Positions 50,116 to 60,617 are shown, counted from the first letter of the stretch. The stretch: DNA of 64,000 nt from Arthrobacter livingstonensis (GCF_003219815.1 NZ_QJVD01000011.1:1-64000), one strand, 5' to 3'. Numbers and translations are program-made. The notes: generated by a model from the letters alone, not told the origin.

Positions 50116-50883
50116 GTGGCGAGTATGAACCATGGCGCCGGCAGGCGGCTGGTGGACGTGCAGTCCAGCAGCCGCCGGCCCGGCGCTGCCGTCATTTTCA
50201 ACATCGGCGAGGTCCTGGCCCAGCTGACGGACGACTTCCCCTCGGTAACGGCGTCGAAGATTCGGTTTTACGAGGAAAAGGGGCTGATCGCCCCGCAACG
50301 GACACCGGCCGGCTACCGCCAGTTCCGTGAGGCGGACGTGGAACGGCTGCGCTTCGTGCTGGCACTCCAGCGCGACCACTACCTGCCGCTGAAGGTGATC
50401 CGGGAGTACCTGGACGCCATAGACCAGGGGGAGGCGCCGAAGAACCTTCCCCCGGGTGTGTCCATCGCGCCCCGGATGGTTTCGGACGAACTCGCCGTCG
50501 AACTCAAGGGCCGGTCGCGCAGGCTCACTGCGGAGCAGCTTCGGGCCGAATGCGGGGCCAGCGCCGAGCTGCTCGATGCCATGGTCAGCTACGGCTTGGT
50601 GGAGATGCATGGTGGCAGCTTTGACGACCATGCCCTGCGCGTTGCCAAGGCCTGCACCGACCTGGCGGCGCACGGCCTGGAACCGCGCCATCTGCGTCCC
50701 TTCCAGGCGGCGGCGGACCGTGAGTTTGGCCTGGTGGAACGCGCTGTGGCACCGCTGTCATCCCGCCGGGACAGTACCTCCGCAGCGCGTGCAGCGGAGG
50801 CCGCGAGGGAGATTGCCGAACTCTGCCTGAGCCTGCACAGCGCGCTGGTGCAATCGAAGATCTCTTCCATGGAGGCCCCGTGA
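50116..50883 (+). CDS. ftsR: MerR-family regulator, FtsR (Rv1828) type
   Basis: 255 residues, GTG start 7 bp after garA. An N-terminal winged helix with the MerR pattern FNIGEVLAQLTDDFP, SKIRFYEEKGLIAPQRTPAGYRQF. The long C-terminal helical part is atypical for metal or drug MerR sensors and fits the FtsR group, which in Corynebacterium activates ftsZ. The order gcvH-garA-ftsR-DUF151 is conserved with M. tuberculosis. Confidence 0.9.
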   Translation: MASMNHGAGRRLVDVQSSSRRPGAAVIFNIGEVLAQLTDDFPSVTASKIRFYEEKGLIAPQRTPAGYRQFREADVERLRFVLALQRDHYLPLKVIREYLDAIDQGEAPKNLPPGVSIAPRMVSDELAVELKGRSRRLTAEQLRAECGASAELLDAMVSYGLVEMHGGSFDDHALRVAKACTDLAAHGLEPRHLRPFQAAADREFGLVERAVAPLSSRRDSTSAARAAEAAREIAELCLSLHSALVQSKISSMEAP

Positions 50884-51389
50884 TCGAGGTTGAGATCGTC
50901 GGCGTCCGCATTGAAATGCCGTCCAACCAGCCGCTGGTCCTCTTGAAGGAACGGCTGGGCGAACGTCACATTCCCATTTGGATCGGGGCTTCGGAAGCCA
51001 CGGCCATCGCCCTGGCCGAACAGGGCGTGGTGCCGCCGCGGCCGCTCACCCACGACCTCTTGTGTGCCGTGGTGGCCGCACTGGGCCACCGGATAGTGCG
51101 CGTGAACCTGACCAAGGTCCAAGACGGTGTGTTTTACGCGGAGCTGCTGTTTGACGACGGGACCACCGTCGGCTCTCGGGCTTCGGATGCGATCGCCGTG
51201 GCACAGCGTGCCGGCTGCTCCATCTGGGCGTCCGAGCCGCTGGTCGAGGAAGCCGGAGTGCTCATTGCCGACCACGACGAGCACGATTCCTCCGAAACCG
51301 TGGATGACGACGCCGAGGCCAAGGAGCGCGAAGTGCGCCAGTTCCGCGAGTTCCTCAACGACGTGGAACCCGAGGATTTCGACAAATAG
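50880..51389 (+). CDS. DUF151 (bifunctional nuclease family) protein
   Basis: 169 residues, GTG overlapping the ftsR stop. The family pattern VEIVGVRIEMPSNQPLVLLKE, IPIWIGASEATAIALAEQGV, and DGVFYAELLFDDG is clear, followed by SDAIAVAQRAGCSIW. The C-terminal 40 residues are acidic (DHDEHDSSETVDDDAEAKE). Counterpart of Rv1829. Nuclease activity is shown for a plant homologue; the bacterial role is uncertain. Confidence 0.92.
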   Translation: MIEVEIVGVRIEMPSNQPLVLLKERLGERHIPIWIGASEATAIALAEQGVVPPRPLTHDLLCAVVAALGHRIVRVNLTKVQDGVFYAELLFDDGTTVGSRASDAIAVAQRAGCSIWASEPLVEEAGVLIADHDEHDSSETVDDDAEAKEREVRQFREFLNDVEPEDFDK

Positions 51390-51489
51390 CCATGGTCCTG
51401 GCTGTGCCGCGCGGCATATTGCCGAGGGTGCCTAACGTTAAACCTGAGGCTGAAACTTTCGACACGGCAAAATTGTTTTGTTGACGTCT

Positions 51490-51518
51490 TTGACCTTGGT
51501 CCCGCGCCGTTCTAACGT
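51490..51518 (+). promoter_or_regulatory. Promoter upstream of second merR
   Basis: TTGACC (51490-51495), 17-bp spacer, TAACGT (51513-51518). It implies a 5' UTR of about 130 nt before the GTG at 51658. A CTAACGTTA palindrome-like stretch lies farther up at 51432-51440. Confidence 0.55.
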
Positions 51519-51657
51519 CGAAGTAATTAGTTCCCCATTGCAAGCTGTGGCTGGTGCAGTCACACTGGAGGTCAGGGCCCCTGAGCCCTTACCAATCGTG
51601 TTGCGCCCGCCCATTGGCCGGCTATCCGTTCAGGGGACCGCGAACAGGAGGATCCAC

Positions 51658-52251
51658 GTGAGTCCGAAGAGTGACGCCGGCGAGCTCAACGCCGTTGCGG
51701 TCCCCGGCACCGCCCTCAGGGCAGGTGCGCAGGGGCTGCTTTTCACCGAGGATCTGCCGGTTCTGGACGAGGATGCCGGCTATCGTGGACCCATTGCGTG
51801 CAAGGCGGCCGGAATCACCTACCGCCAGCTGGACTACTGGGCCCGTACCGGCCTGGTGGAGCCCGCGGTACGCGGAGCAGCCGGTTCCGGTTCGCAGCGC
51901 TTGTACGGCTTCCGCGACATCCTGGTCCTGAAGGTTGTCAAGCGCCTGCTGGACACGGGTGTTTCCCTGCAGCAGATTCGTTCGGCTGTTGACCACCTGC
52001 GCGAGCGCGGGGTGGAGGACCTGGCGCAGATCACGCTTATGAGCGACGGAGCCTCCGTCTATGAATGCACCTCTGCCGACGAGGTTATCGACCTGGTCCA
52101 GGGCGGCCAAGGCGTGTTCGGCATTGCCGTGGGGCGTGTGTGGCGCGAGGTTGAAGGCAGCCTCGCTGCGCTTCCCAGCGAGCACGCTCCCGTCCAGTCC
52201 TTTCCCGGCGACGAGCTCAGCAAGCGCCGCGCGGAGCGAAAGATCTCCTAA
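51658..52251 (+). CDS. MerR-family regulator, Rv1830/ResR type
   Basis: 197 residues from the GTG at 51658, supported by AGGAGG six bases upstream. The HTH lies later than usual (about residues 45-110): GITYRQLDYWARTGLVEPAVR, then SQRLYGFRDILVLKVVKRLLDTG. This and its place after DUF151 match Rv1830 (ResR), a regulator of cell growth and division. The N-terminal 40 residues are poorly structured. Its own promoter separates it from the ftsR operon. Confidence 0.9.
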   Translation: MSPKSDAGELNAVAVPGTALRAGAQGLLFTEDLPVLDEDAGYRGPIACKAAGITYRQLDYWARTGLVEPAVRGAAGSGSQRLYGFRDILVLKVVKRLLDTGVSLQQIRSAVDHLRERGVEDLAQITLMSDGASVYECTSADEVIDLVQGGQGVFGIAVGRVWREVEGSLAALPSEHAPVQSFPGDELSKRRAERKIS

Positions 52252-52262
52252 GAAGCTGCTGC

Positions 52263-52394
52263 GCCTGTGGCGGTTTCCGGCACCACATTGCGCGGCGCAC
52301 CGCCGAGGGCAAGGGCATCAAGGAGATCCGCCGCTGCCTCAAACGTTTCATCGCCAGGCAACTCTTCAGAAAACTTCAAACCCTCTTGACTTGA
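52263..52394 (+). pseudogene. 3' remnant of an IS110-family transposase
   Basis: In frame 3, translation gives IARRTAEGKGIKEIRRCL continuing KRFIARQLFRKL, ending at TGA 52392-52394. This matches the C-terminal consensus of actinobacterial IS110-type transposases (RxAEGKSxKEIxRCLKRYIARE). The rest of the gene is missing; the upstream boundary falls about 12 bp after the merR stop. No full IS or terminal repeats are visible. Identification rests on remembered family sequence. Confidence 0.65.
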
Positions 52395-52896
52395 ACCATA
52401 GAAGGGTCATCCACGTATCACGGTTGACGGGTGGCTGCCGTTCTCGGGCGGACGCGGGGTCGTCGGGCGTACGCGGTTCTCCAGCGGGCGGGGAGCTCTT
52501 GGGCGGTGCGCCGTTTTCGAGTGATATGTGGCGCGCGGGCCCTTTGTGACACCGGAGTCTTGACGTCTTGTCGGAAGTTGGCATCAAGCATCACGTTTCG
52601 ACTGGTGTTAGCTCCCGAAAAGGCGTTGTAACCCCAGTACCAACGGCGACCCCCAGTTCTATCGTCATGGTCGCAGCATGGCGCCCGGCGGCGAGTCTGC
52701 CCGCGCGGCTGGGAGGCCGGAGCGGCCACCGACCGTCACATGTTGATTGGAAGTTTCGGAATGCGGTGGCGAAAAGCGGGAACGGGCGCATTATTCGTCG
52801 CAGCCCGCCGGCGGCAAACGGCAACCCGCTAACCTCAGCTCGCCAACAGCAACAGCAACCGCAACCCGCTAACCGCAGCGCGCCAAACCTCGGGAG
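52395..52896. other. Gene-free interval after IS remnant
   Basis: About 500 bp down to the stop of the ParA-like gene. It has a 25-bp direct repeat near its right end and no supported frame. Parts may derive from the lost IS element. Confidence 0.6.
52821..52885. repeat. Direct repeat, 40-bp period
   Basis: GCAACCCGCTAACC begins at 52821 and 52861, followed in both by CAGCNCGCCAA. The intervening DNA is a CAACAG/CAACCG run. It lies just downstream of the minus-strand ParA-like gene. Confidence 0.7.
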
Positions 52897-53733
52897 TCAG
52901 CCGCGGTGGAGGCGGCTTCTCGTGGCGCCCTGGGTCAGTACGGAATCGAGCAGCTTGTCAAAGAGGGCCGAGGAGTTCCTGGCGGAATCGCCTGGCCACT
53001 GGTGGATGGGGTGCGCGGCACCCTGGATCTGCTGCCAGTTGGCCTGTTCGGGAATGGTGGGGGAGAGCAGCAGCTCGCCAAACATGGTCTTCATCTCCCC
53101 GAGCCGGTACGTGTGCTCGTTGGAGCCGCTGCGGACCCGGTTGGCCACAATGCCGGCCGGCACCAGTGCCGGGGCAAACTCGGTGCGGAACAATTCGATG
53201 GCGCGCAGCGTGCGTTGCGTGCCGGCCACGGAAAACAGCCCGGGCTCGGCCACCAGCAGCACGCGGCTGCTGGCCGTCCACGCCATGCGGGTCAGCCCGT
53301 TCAGCGACGGCGGGCAGTCAATGAGCACCAGCTGGTACGGCGCCTTCCCGTCGCGGTCGGCGTTGGCCAGGATGGTGGCCAGCCGGCGCAGGTCACGGCG
53401 GCCCAGATCGGGGCGGTCATAGATGCCGCTGAACGCGGAGCCCATGGCGACGTCCAGCACGGGCAACGGCGCGCCGTCGTGCTTATGTGCCGCGAGCCAG
53501 CCGGACGGAACCACATTGGCGGCGAGGTCGGCCTTGCGGGAGCCCTTGATCATGCGGCCGATGTCCAGCTGCCCGGACGGGTGGACACCCAGGCCGGTGG
53601 TGGCGTCCGCATGGGGATCAAGGTCAATCACGAGGGTGGGGATGCCTGCGGCCAGTGCTGCCGAAGCCAGGCCGAGTGTGACCGACGTCTTGCCGACGCC
53701 GCCCTTGAGGCTGCTGATGCTCACTACTTGCAC
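52897..53733 (-). CDS. ParA/MinD-like ATPase
   Basis: 278 residues, GTG start. Deviant Walker A SLKGGVGKTSVT at residues 8-19, DLDPHADATTGLGV, and VLIDCPPSLNGLTR. No ParB-like partner is adjacent. Other copies of this class occur at 30825 and 60675 in the window. It stands divergent from gcvP. Role could be positioning of a cellular structure or plasmid-like segregation; not determinable. Confidence 0.88.
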   Translation of the reverse strand: MQVVSISSLKGGVGKTSVTLGLASAALAAGIPTLVIDLDPHADATTGLGVHPSGQLDIGRMIKGSRKADLAANVVPSGWLAAHKHDGAPLPVLDVAMGSAFSGIYDRPDLGRRDLRRLATILANADRDGKAPYQLVLIDCPPSLNGLTRMAWTASSRVLLVAEPGLFSVAGTQRTLRAIELFRTEFAPALVPAGIVANRVRSGSNEHTYRLGEMKTMFGELLLSPTIPEQANWQQIQGAAHPIHQWPGDSARNSSALFDKLLDSVLTQGATRSRLHRG

Positions 53734-53847
53734 GGATGAACCATTACCTTTGCGTCGCGTTTTGAATCATGGGCTGTTTGCGTGTGCCGGGCCATGTCCG
53801 GGTGACACATACAATAGCTGTGGAACGTTCGCGACTTGGAGAACCCA

Positions 53848-56778
53848 TTGACAAACACCCCAGACAGCATGGCCGGCAGCCAGCACCCAAACAGCTTTGT
53901 GTCTGCCCTTTTCAGTGACCGGCACATTGGGGTTGGTGCACAGCCCCACGTTCATCATATGTTGAGCACGCTTGGATTTGCTTCTTTGGAGGAGCTTTCG
54001 GCGGCTGCGTTGCCCGAATCGATTTATACAACGGAGCCCCTGAGCCTGCAGGCGGCGGTGTCTGAGGAGGCCATGCTGGCCGAATTAAAGGCACTTGCCG
54101 CTAAGAACACGGTCAACAAATCCTTCATCGGGCAGGGCTACTACGGCACGCACACCCCGGGTGTCATCCAGCGCAACGTCCTGGAAAGCCCCGCCTGGTA
54201 CACCGCCTACACGCCGTACCAGCCGGAAATTTCCCAGGGCCGCCTCGAGGCGCTGCTGAACTTCCAGACAGTGGTCGCGGACCTGACCGGCATGGTCACC
54301 GCCAACGCCTCCATGCTCGACGAAGGCACCGCCGCCGCCGAGGCCGTGGCCCTGATGCGTCGCAGCAACCGCACGGCCGCGCCCGACGCCGTTATCCTGG
54401 TCGACGCCGACGTCTTCCCCCAGACGCTGGCCGTCATCAACACCCGCGCCAAGGCCATGGGCATCCCCGTCCTGGTCCACGACTTTGCGGACGACGGCGC
54501 CCTGCCGGACGTTGAGTTTTTTGGCCTCCTCCTGCAATACCCGGGCGACTCCGGCCTGGTCCGAGACCTTGCCCCGGTCATTGCCGCCGCCAAGGAACGC
54601 AAGGCAGTGGTGGCTGTTGCCGCCGACCTGCTGGCCCTGACACTGCTGGAATCACCCGGCGCCCTGGGGGCCGACCTGGCCGTGGGCACCTCCCAGCGAT
54701 TCGGCGTGCCCATGGGCTTTGGTGGCCCGCACGCCGGCTACATGGCCGTGCGCCAGGGGCTGGAGCGTTCGCTGCCCGGTCGCCTGGTGGGCGTGTCCAA
54801 GGACGCCGCCGGCAACCAGGCCTACCGCCTGGCCCTGCAGACCCGGGAGCAGCACATCCGCCGCGAAAAGGCCACGTCCAACATCTGCACCGCCCAGGTG
54901 CTGCTGGCCGTCATGGCCGGCATGTACGCCGTCTACCACGGCCCCGAGGGACTGCGAAAGATCGCCACCCGCGTCCACGCACTGACACTGGCCGTCGCGG
55001 ACGCCGCAACGGCCGCCGGACATGCCGTGGTCCACGGGAACTTCTTCGACACCGTGAAGATCCGCATTGCCGCCGGCAGCGGCCACTCAGCGGCTGAACT
55101 GGTCGCCGCCGCCCACACTGCCGGCTACCTGCTGCGCCAGATCGACCACGGACACCTGCAAATCGCCGTGGACGAGACCACCACCGAAGCCGACGTGGCG
55201 GCGCTGGCCGGGCTGCTCGCCGGCCGGGCCCCCTCGGGTGGGAACAGCGCACGGGCCACGGACCTGCCCGCGGATGCGTCCGGCGTCGACCTTCCCACAC
55301 CCGCACGCGCCACGGAGTACATGGCCAACGCGGTGTTCCACACGCACAACTCGGAAACCCAGATGCTGCGCTACCTGCGCAGGCTCTCAGACGCCGACTA
55401 TGCGCTGGACCGCGGCATGATCCCGCTGGGCTCGTGCACCATGAAGCTGAACGCCACCGCCGAGATGGCCGCGATCACGTGGCCCGAGTTCTCCGAGCTG
55501 CACCCGTTTGCCCCCGCCTCGGACACCGTGGGCATGGTGGAGATGGCCACGCAGCTCGAGGAATGGCTGGCCGAAATCACCGGCTACGACGCCGTGTCCG
55601 TCCAGCCCAATGCCGGTTCGCAGGGCGAATTTGCCGGGCTCATGGCCATCCGTGCCTTCCATGTGGAAAACGGCAACCCGGATCGCGACGTGGTGCTGAT
55701 CCCCACCTCCGCCCACGGAACCAACGCAGCCTCCGCCGTCATGGCCGGGCTCAAGGTGGTCCCAGTCGCCACGGACGGCTTCGGCAACATCGACATCGAC
55801 GACCTCAAGCGTCGGATCAGCGTCCACGAACACCGCTTGGCGGCCATCATGGTCACCTACCCGTCCACGCACGGCGTGTTTGAGACCTCCATCAGCACCA
55901 TCTGCGCCATGGTGCACGACGCCGGCGGGCAGGTTTACGTTGACGGCGCCAACCTCAACGCCCTCGTCGGGCTGGCGCGGCCGGGGAAGTTCGGTGCCGA
56001 CGTCTCCCACCTGAACCTGCACAAGACGTTCTGCATTCCGCACGGCGGCGGCGGACCCGGCGTGGGACCCGTCGCCGTCGGCGCGCACCTGGCCAAGCAC
56101 CTGCCGGCGCGCGAACTGGGCCTTGACTCCTCCGTGGGCCTGGTGTCCAGCGCACCGTACGGCTCGGCGTCGATCCTGCCGATCTCCTGGGCCTACATCC
56201 GCATGATGGGCCCGGACGGCCTGCGCCTGGCGACCCAGACAGCCATCCTGTCCGCCAACTACATTGCCCGCCGGCTCAGCGAACACTACCCGGTGCTTTA
56301 TACGGGGGCCCACGACCTCGTGGCCCACGAGTGCATCCTGGACCTGCGCGGGATTAGCGCCGACTCCGGCGTAAGTGTGGATGACGTGGCCAAACGCCTC
56401 ATCGACTACGGCTTCCACGCCCCCACCATGTCGTTCCCGGTGGCCGGCACCTTGATGGTGGAGCCCACGGAATCCGAGGACCTGGGGGAACTTGACAGGT
56501 TCATTGACGCCATGATCGCCATTCGCAAGGAAATCTCCGCCGTGCAGGATGGGCTGTGGCCGGCGGAGGACAACCCGCTGGCCAACGCCCCGCACACGGC
56601 GCAGAGCCTGACCCGGGAATGGGACCACCCGTATAGCAGGGAGGAGGCAGTGTTCCCCGCAGGCGTGGATCCGCGCGCCAAGTACTGGCCGGTGGTGCGC
56701 CGCGTTGACCAGGCCTACGGCGACCGGCACCTGGTGTGCTCCTGCCCGTCCATTGAGGAACTGGCGGAGGTGTTCTAG
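53848..56778 (+). CDS. gcvP: Glycine dehydrogenase (decarboxylating), P protein
   Basis: About 976 residues from TTG 53848, with GGAGAA just upstream; TTG 53836 and ATG 53869 are alternatives. PLP-dependent decarboxylation of glycine. Single-chain form containing both alpha- and beta-like halves. The N-terminal half has [19 protein letters not shown]; the C-terminal half has the PLP-Lys K726 in [16 protein letters not shown] and [13 protein letters not shown]. Length is typical. It works with gcvH at 49128. An inverted repeat follows the stop. Confidence 0.95.
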   Translation: MTNTPDSMAGSQHPNSFVSALFSDRHIGVGAQPHVHHMLSTLGFASLEELSAAALPESIYTTEPLSLQAAVSEEAMLAELKALAAKNTVNKSFIGQGYYGTHTPGVIQRNVLESPAWYTAYTPYQPEISQGRLEALLNFQTVVADLTGMVTANASMLDEGTAAAEAVALMRRSNRTAAPDAVILVDADVFPQTLAVINTRAKAMGIPVLVHDFADDGALPDVEFFGLLLQYPGDSGLVRDLAPVIAAAKERKAVVAVAADLLALTLLESPGALGADLAVGTSQRFGVPMGFGGPHAGYMAVRQGLERSLPGRLVGVSKDAAGNQAYRLALQTREQHIRREKATSNICTAQVLLAVMAGMYAVYHGPEGLRKIATRVHALTLAVADAATAAGHAVVHGNFFDTVKIRIAAGSGHSAAELVAAAHTAGYLLRQIDHGHLQIAVDETTTEADVAALAGLLAGRAPSGGNSARATDLPADASGVDLPTPARATEYMANAVFHTHNSETQMLRYLRRLSDADYALDRGMIPLGSCTMKLNATAEMAAITWPEFSELHPFAPASDTVGMVEMATQLEEWLAEITGYDAVSVQPNAGSQGEFAGLMAIRAFHVENGNPDRDVVLIPTSAHGTNAASAVMAGLKVVPVATDGFGNIDIDDLKRRISVHEHRLAAIMVTYPSTHGVFETSISTICAMVHDAGGQVYVDGANLNALVGLARPGKFGADVSHLNLHKTFCIPHGGGGPGVGPVAVGAHLAKHLPARELGLDSSVGLVSSAPYGSASILPISWAYIRMMGPDGLRLATQTAILSANYIARRLSEHYPVLYTGAHDLVAHECILDLRGISADSGVSVDDVAKRLIDYGFHAPTMSFPVAGTLMVEPTESEDLGELDRFIDAMIAIRKEISAVQDGLWPAEDNPLANAPHTAQSLTREWDHPYSREEAVFPAGVDPRAKYWPVVRRVDQAYGDRHLVCSCPSIEELAEVF

Positions 56779-57127
56779 TCCCCAGCCCCTCCCCAATTGC
56801 GGGTCGCAAGCGACCCGCAATTGGGGCCCCTCGGGGCTGTGGGCCCAACGCTTCTGGTTTCGGCCTTGGGCGCGTGGGCCCACCACCCCGGCGACGTTTT
56901 TGTTACGGCCGCGAGCCGTGATTTGCGACACAGCATTTGGAGGTCCGCCTGCGGCCGGGTGAAACTTACACCACTTTAGTTTTTTCTACAGCAACGATTC
57001 AGTGGCACTACCGTGCAGTGCATTGACTGGACCGTGCAAACCACATTTCCTGAACCATTATTTCCAGCGGCCCGCCAGCTGCCACAGCGGCCGGCGGCCG
57101 CCAAACCAGCGTTCACACAGGAGTGAC
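56779..57127. other. Gene-free interval between gcvP and pyc
   Basis: 349 bp. It has a long hairpin right after gcvP, G/C-rich sequence, then an A/T-richer stretch (TTTAGTTTTTTC near 56976) likely to hold the pyc promoter. TTGACT at 57023-57028 could be a -35, but no good -10 follows at 17 bp. Confidence 0.6.
56791..56826. terminator. Near-perfect hairpin after gcvP
   Basis: CCCCAATTGCGGGTC pairs with GACCCGCAATTGGGG around GCAAGC (pairing extends two more bases on paper). No T-run follows, as is often the case for actinobacterial terminators. It begins 13 bp after the gcvP stop. Confidence 0.7.
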
Positions 57128-60100
57128 ATGTTTTCCAAGATTCTGGTTGCCAACCGTGGCGAAATTGCCATCCGTGCCTTCCGTGCCAGCTATGAGCTCG
57201 GCGCCAAGACGGTTGCCGTTTTCCCTTATGAGGACCGCACCTCCATCCACCGCCAGAAAGCCGACGAGGCTTACCTGATCGGTGAGGAAGGGCATCCCGT
57301 CCGCGCCTACCTGGACGTGGCGGAGGTGATCCGCGTCGCCAAGGAAGCCGGTGCGGACGCCATCTACCCCGGCTACGGGTTCCTTTCCGAGAACCCCGAA
57401 CTGGCGGCGGCCGCCGCTGCCGAAGGCATCACCTTCGTGGGCCCGCCCGCCGCGGTGCTGGAAATGACCGGCAACAAGTTCCTGGCGCTCAAGGCAGCCC
57501 GCGAGGCTGGCATTCCGGTGCTGAAGTCCAGCGAGCCCAGCTCCGACCCGGACACGCTGATCGCCGCGGCGGACGAGATCGGGTTCCCGATCTTCGCCAA
57601 GGCCGTTGCCGGCGGCGGTGGGCGCGGCCTGCGCCGCGTGGACACCCGCGAGGAACTTCCCGAGGCCCTCAACGCAGCCATGCGCGAAGCCGACGCCGCC
57701 TTCGGGGACCCCACAATGTTCCTGGAACAGGCCGTGCTTCGCCCCCGCCACATCGAGGTGCAAATCCTGGCCGATGCCGAAGGTAACGTCATCCACCTCT
57801 TTGAACGCGACTGCTCCCTCCAGCGCCGCCACCAGAAGGTGGTGGAGATCGCCCCGGCCCCGAACCTGGATGAGAACATCCGCAGGGCGCTGCACGCCGA
57901 CGCCGTGAAATTCGCCAAGGCCATGGGCTACGTCAACGCTGGAACCGTCGAGTTCCTGGTGGACACCGTGGGAGAGCGGGCGGGCCAGCACGTCTTCATC
58001 GAAATGAACCCGCGCATCCAGGTGGAACACACTGTCACTGAGGAAATCACCGACGTGGACCTGGTCCAGGCACAGCTGCGGATAGCATCCGGTGAGACTC
58101 TCGCTGACCTGGGCCTGAGCCAGGACACCGTGCACGTCAAGGGTGCCGCCCTGCAGTGCCGCATCACCACCGAAGATCCCGCCAACGGCTTCCGCCCCGA
58201 CGTCGGAAAGATCACCACGTACCGTTCCGCCGGCGGCGCCGGCATCAGGCTTGACGGCGGCACCATCTACGCGGGCGCCGAAATCAGCCCGCACTTTGAC
58301 TCCATGCTGGTCAAGCTCACCTGCCGCGGACGCGACTACAAGACGGCCGTCTCCCGTGCCCGCCGCGCCCTGGCCGAGTTCCGCATCCGCGGGGTGTCCA
58401 CCAACATCGCGTTTCTGCAGGCGGTGCTCGAGGACCCGGCCTTCAACGCCGGCGACGTCGCCACCTCCTTCATCGACGAACGCCCGGAACTGCTGCACGC
58501 CCGCGTTTCCTCCGACCGCGGCACCAAGCTGCTGTCCTGGCTGGCGGACGTCACTGTCAACAAGCCGCACGGCGAGCTGCTGGTCCATGATGACCCGGCC
58601 CGCAAGCTGCCGGATGTGGACGTGGAAAAAGCCCCGGCCGGATCCCGCCAGCAACTGGCCGAACTGGGCCCCGAGGGCTTTGCCGCAGCCCTGCGCGCCC
58701 AAACCGCCGTCGCTGTCACCGACACCACCTTCCGCGACGCCCACCAGTCCCTGCTGGCGACCCGCGTACGGACCAGGGACCTGGTTGCCGCCGGAGCGGC
58801 CGTGTCCGTGTTGACCCCGCAGCTGCTCTCTGTGGAGGCCTGGGGCGGTGCCACCTATGACGTCGCCCTGCGGTTCCTGGGCGAGGATCCCTGGCAGCGC
58901 CTCGCCAAACTGCGCGAGGCACTGCCCAACATCTGCCTGCAGATGTTGCTGCGTGGGCGCAACACCGTGGGCTACACGCCCTACCCGGCGGAGGTCACGG
59001 ACGCGTTTGTGCGCGAAGCCGCCGCCAGCGGCATTGACATCTTCCGGATCTTTGACGCCCTGAACGACGTGGACCAGATGGAGCCTGCCATCAAGGCCGT
59101 CCGCGCCACGGGGACTGCAGTCGCGGAGGTGGCGCTGTGCTACACCGGCGACCTTCTGGACCCGGCCGAAACCATCTACACGCTGGACTACTACCTGGCC
59201 TTGGCGGACCGCATTGTGGCTGCCGGCGCCCACATCCTGGCCATCAAGGACATGGCCGGGGTGCTGCGCCCTGCCGCCGCGGCCAAGCTCGTCACGGCCC
59301 TGCGCGACCGTTTTGACCTGCCCGTGCACCTGCACACCCACGACACGGCCGGGGGCCAGCTCGCCACCCTGATGGCGGCCGCCAATGCCGGGGTCGACGC
59401 CGTCGACGTCGCCTCCGCTTCCCTGGCCGGCACCACCAGCCAGCCCTCGGCCTCGGCCCTGGTTGCCGCTCTGGCGCACACCGAGCGCGACACCGGCATC
59501 GACCTGGCCGCGATCAGCTCGCTGGAGCCCTACTGGGAAGCAGTGCGCCGCGTGTATGCCCCGTTTGAATCCGGTCTGGCGGGCCCCACCGGCCGCGTGT
59601 ACCAGCACGAGATTCCCGGCGGTCAGCTCTCCAACCTGCGCCAGCAGGCCATCGCACTGGGACTGGGCGAGCGCTTCGAGGAAATCGAGGACATGTACAC
59701 GGCCGCGGACAAGATCCTGGGGCACCTGGTGAAGGTCACGCCGTCGTCCAAGGTGGTGGGCGATTTGGCCCTGCACCTGGTGGGCATCAAGGCGGACCCC
59801 GCCGACTTCGAGGAAAACCCGCAGAACTACGACATCCCGGACTCCGTGGTGGGCTTCCTTGGTGGGGAACTGGGCACCCCTCCCGGCGGGTGGCCGGAGC
59901 CGTTCCGCACCAAGGCACTGCAGGGGCGCACCGTCGTCGAACGCATGGGCACGCTGAGCCCGCAGGACAGCGAAGAGCTCGCAGGAGACAGCGAATCCCG
60001 GCGTGCGGCCCTGAACCGGCTGCTGTTCGCCGGCCCCGCCAAGGATTTCGCCACGGTGCGCGAAACGTACGGGGACATCTCGGTGCTGGACACGCGTGAC

Positions 60101-60526
60101 TACCTGTACGGACTTCAGCGCGGCCAGGAGCACGTCATGCCGCTGGGCAAGGGAGTGCGCCTGATCGTCTCCCTGGAAACCGTCTCCGAAGCGGACGAAA
60201 GGGGCATGCGCACCGTCACGTGCAAGCTCAATGGCCAAAGCCGACCGGTGGTGGTGCGCGACCGCAGCGTAGAAAGCACTGTCAAGGCCGCGGAAAAGGC
60301 GGACGAAGGCGTGGCCGGTCATGTCGCCGCACCGTTTGCCGGTGCTGTCAGCCTCAAGGTTGCCGTGGGCGATGTCGTGGAGGCCGGGGCCACCGTCGCT
60401 ACCATTGAGGCCATGAAGATGGAGGCCTCCATCACGACGCCGGTGGGCGGCACCGTTTCCCGGCTCGCCGTGGGCGGCGTGGCACAGGTACAGGGCGGGG
60501 ACCTGCTGGTGGTGATCGAGGGCTAG
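57128..60526 (+). CDS. pyc: Pyruvate carboxylase
   Basis: 1132 residues from the ATG at 57128 (AGGAG upstream); the longer frame from 57002 is not supported. It carboxylates pyruvate to oxaloacetate. Biotin carboxylase domain about 1-450 (ILVANRGEIAIRAFRA, AGGGGRGLR, EMNPRIQVEHTVTE), carboxyltransferase about 530-800 (TDTTFRDAHQSLLATR, with HTHDTAGG), PYC/OADA linker, and biotinyl domain with K1097 in EAMKMEAS. Oxaloacetate supply complements PrpC and dicarboxylate use. Confidence 0.96.
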   Translation: MFSKILVANRGEIAIRAFRASYELGAKTVAVFPYEDRTSIHRQKADEAYLIGEEGHPVRAYLDVAEVIRVAKEAGADAIYPGYGFLSENPELAAAAAAEGITFVGPPAAVLEMTGNKFLALKAAREAGIPVLKSSEPSSDPDTLIAAADEIGFPIFAKAVAGGGGRGLRRVDTREELPEALNAAMREADAAFGDPTMFLEQAVLRPRHIEVQILADAEGNVIHLFERDCSLQRRHQKVVEIAPAPNLDENIRRALHADAVKFAKAMGYVNAGTVEFLVDTVGERAGQHVFIEMNPRIQVEHTVTEEITDVDLVQAQLRIASGETLADLGLSQDTVHVKGAALQCRITTEDPANGFRPDVGKITTYRSAGGAGIRLDGGTIYAGAEISPHFDSMLVKLTCRGRDYKTAVSRARRALAEFRIRGVSTNIAFLQAVLEDPAFNAGDVATSFIDERPELLHARVSSDRGTKLLSWLADVTVNKPHGELLVHDDPARKLPDVDVEKAPAGSRQQLAELGPEGFAAALRAQTAVAVTDTTFRDAHQSLLATRVRTRDLVAAGAAVSVLTPQLLSVEAWGGATYDVALRFLGEDPWQRLAKLREALPNICLQMLLRGRNTVGYTPYPAEVTDAFVREAAASGIDIFRIFDALNDVDQMEPAIKAVRATGTAVAEVALCYTGDLLDPAETIYTLDYYLALADRIVAAGAHILAIKDMAGVLRPAAAAKLVTALRDRFDLPVHLHTHDTAGGQLATLMAAANAGVDAVDVASASLAGTTSQPSASALVAALAHTERDTGIDLAAISSLEPYWEAVRRVYAPFESGLAGPTGRVYQHEIPGGQLSNLRQQAIALGLGERFEEIEDMYTAADKILGHLVKVTPSSKVVGDLALHLVGIKADPADFEENPQNYDIPDSVVGFLGGELGTPPGGWPEPFRTKALQGRTVVERMGTLSPQDSEELAGDSESRRAALNRLLFAGPAKDFATVRETYGDISVLDTRDYLYGLQRGQEHVMPLGKGVRLIVSLETVSEADERGMRTVTCKLNGQSRPVVVRDRSVESTVKAAEKADEGVAGHVAAPFAGAVSLKVAVGDVVEAGATVATIEAMKMEASITTPVGGTVSRLAVGGVAQVQGGDLLVVIEG

Positions 60527-60617
60527 GGCACAGGTCCTTTTTGACCGGGTTCTTCCCTTCGCCGCCGGTGGCGGCACCACAGCGCTGCGCTAGACTAAAA
60601 ATCAATGAGTTCCGCAA

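Noticed and set aside
57113-60580. Very long antisense open frame opposite pyruvate carboxylase
   Set aside because: A typical high-GC shadow frame; its translation is His/Gly/Gln-rich without family-like sequence, while the forward frame is a complete pyruvate carboxylase.
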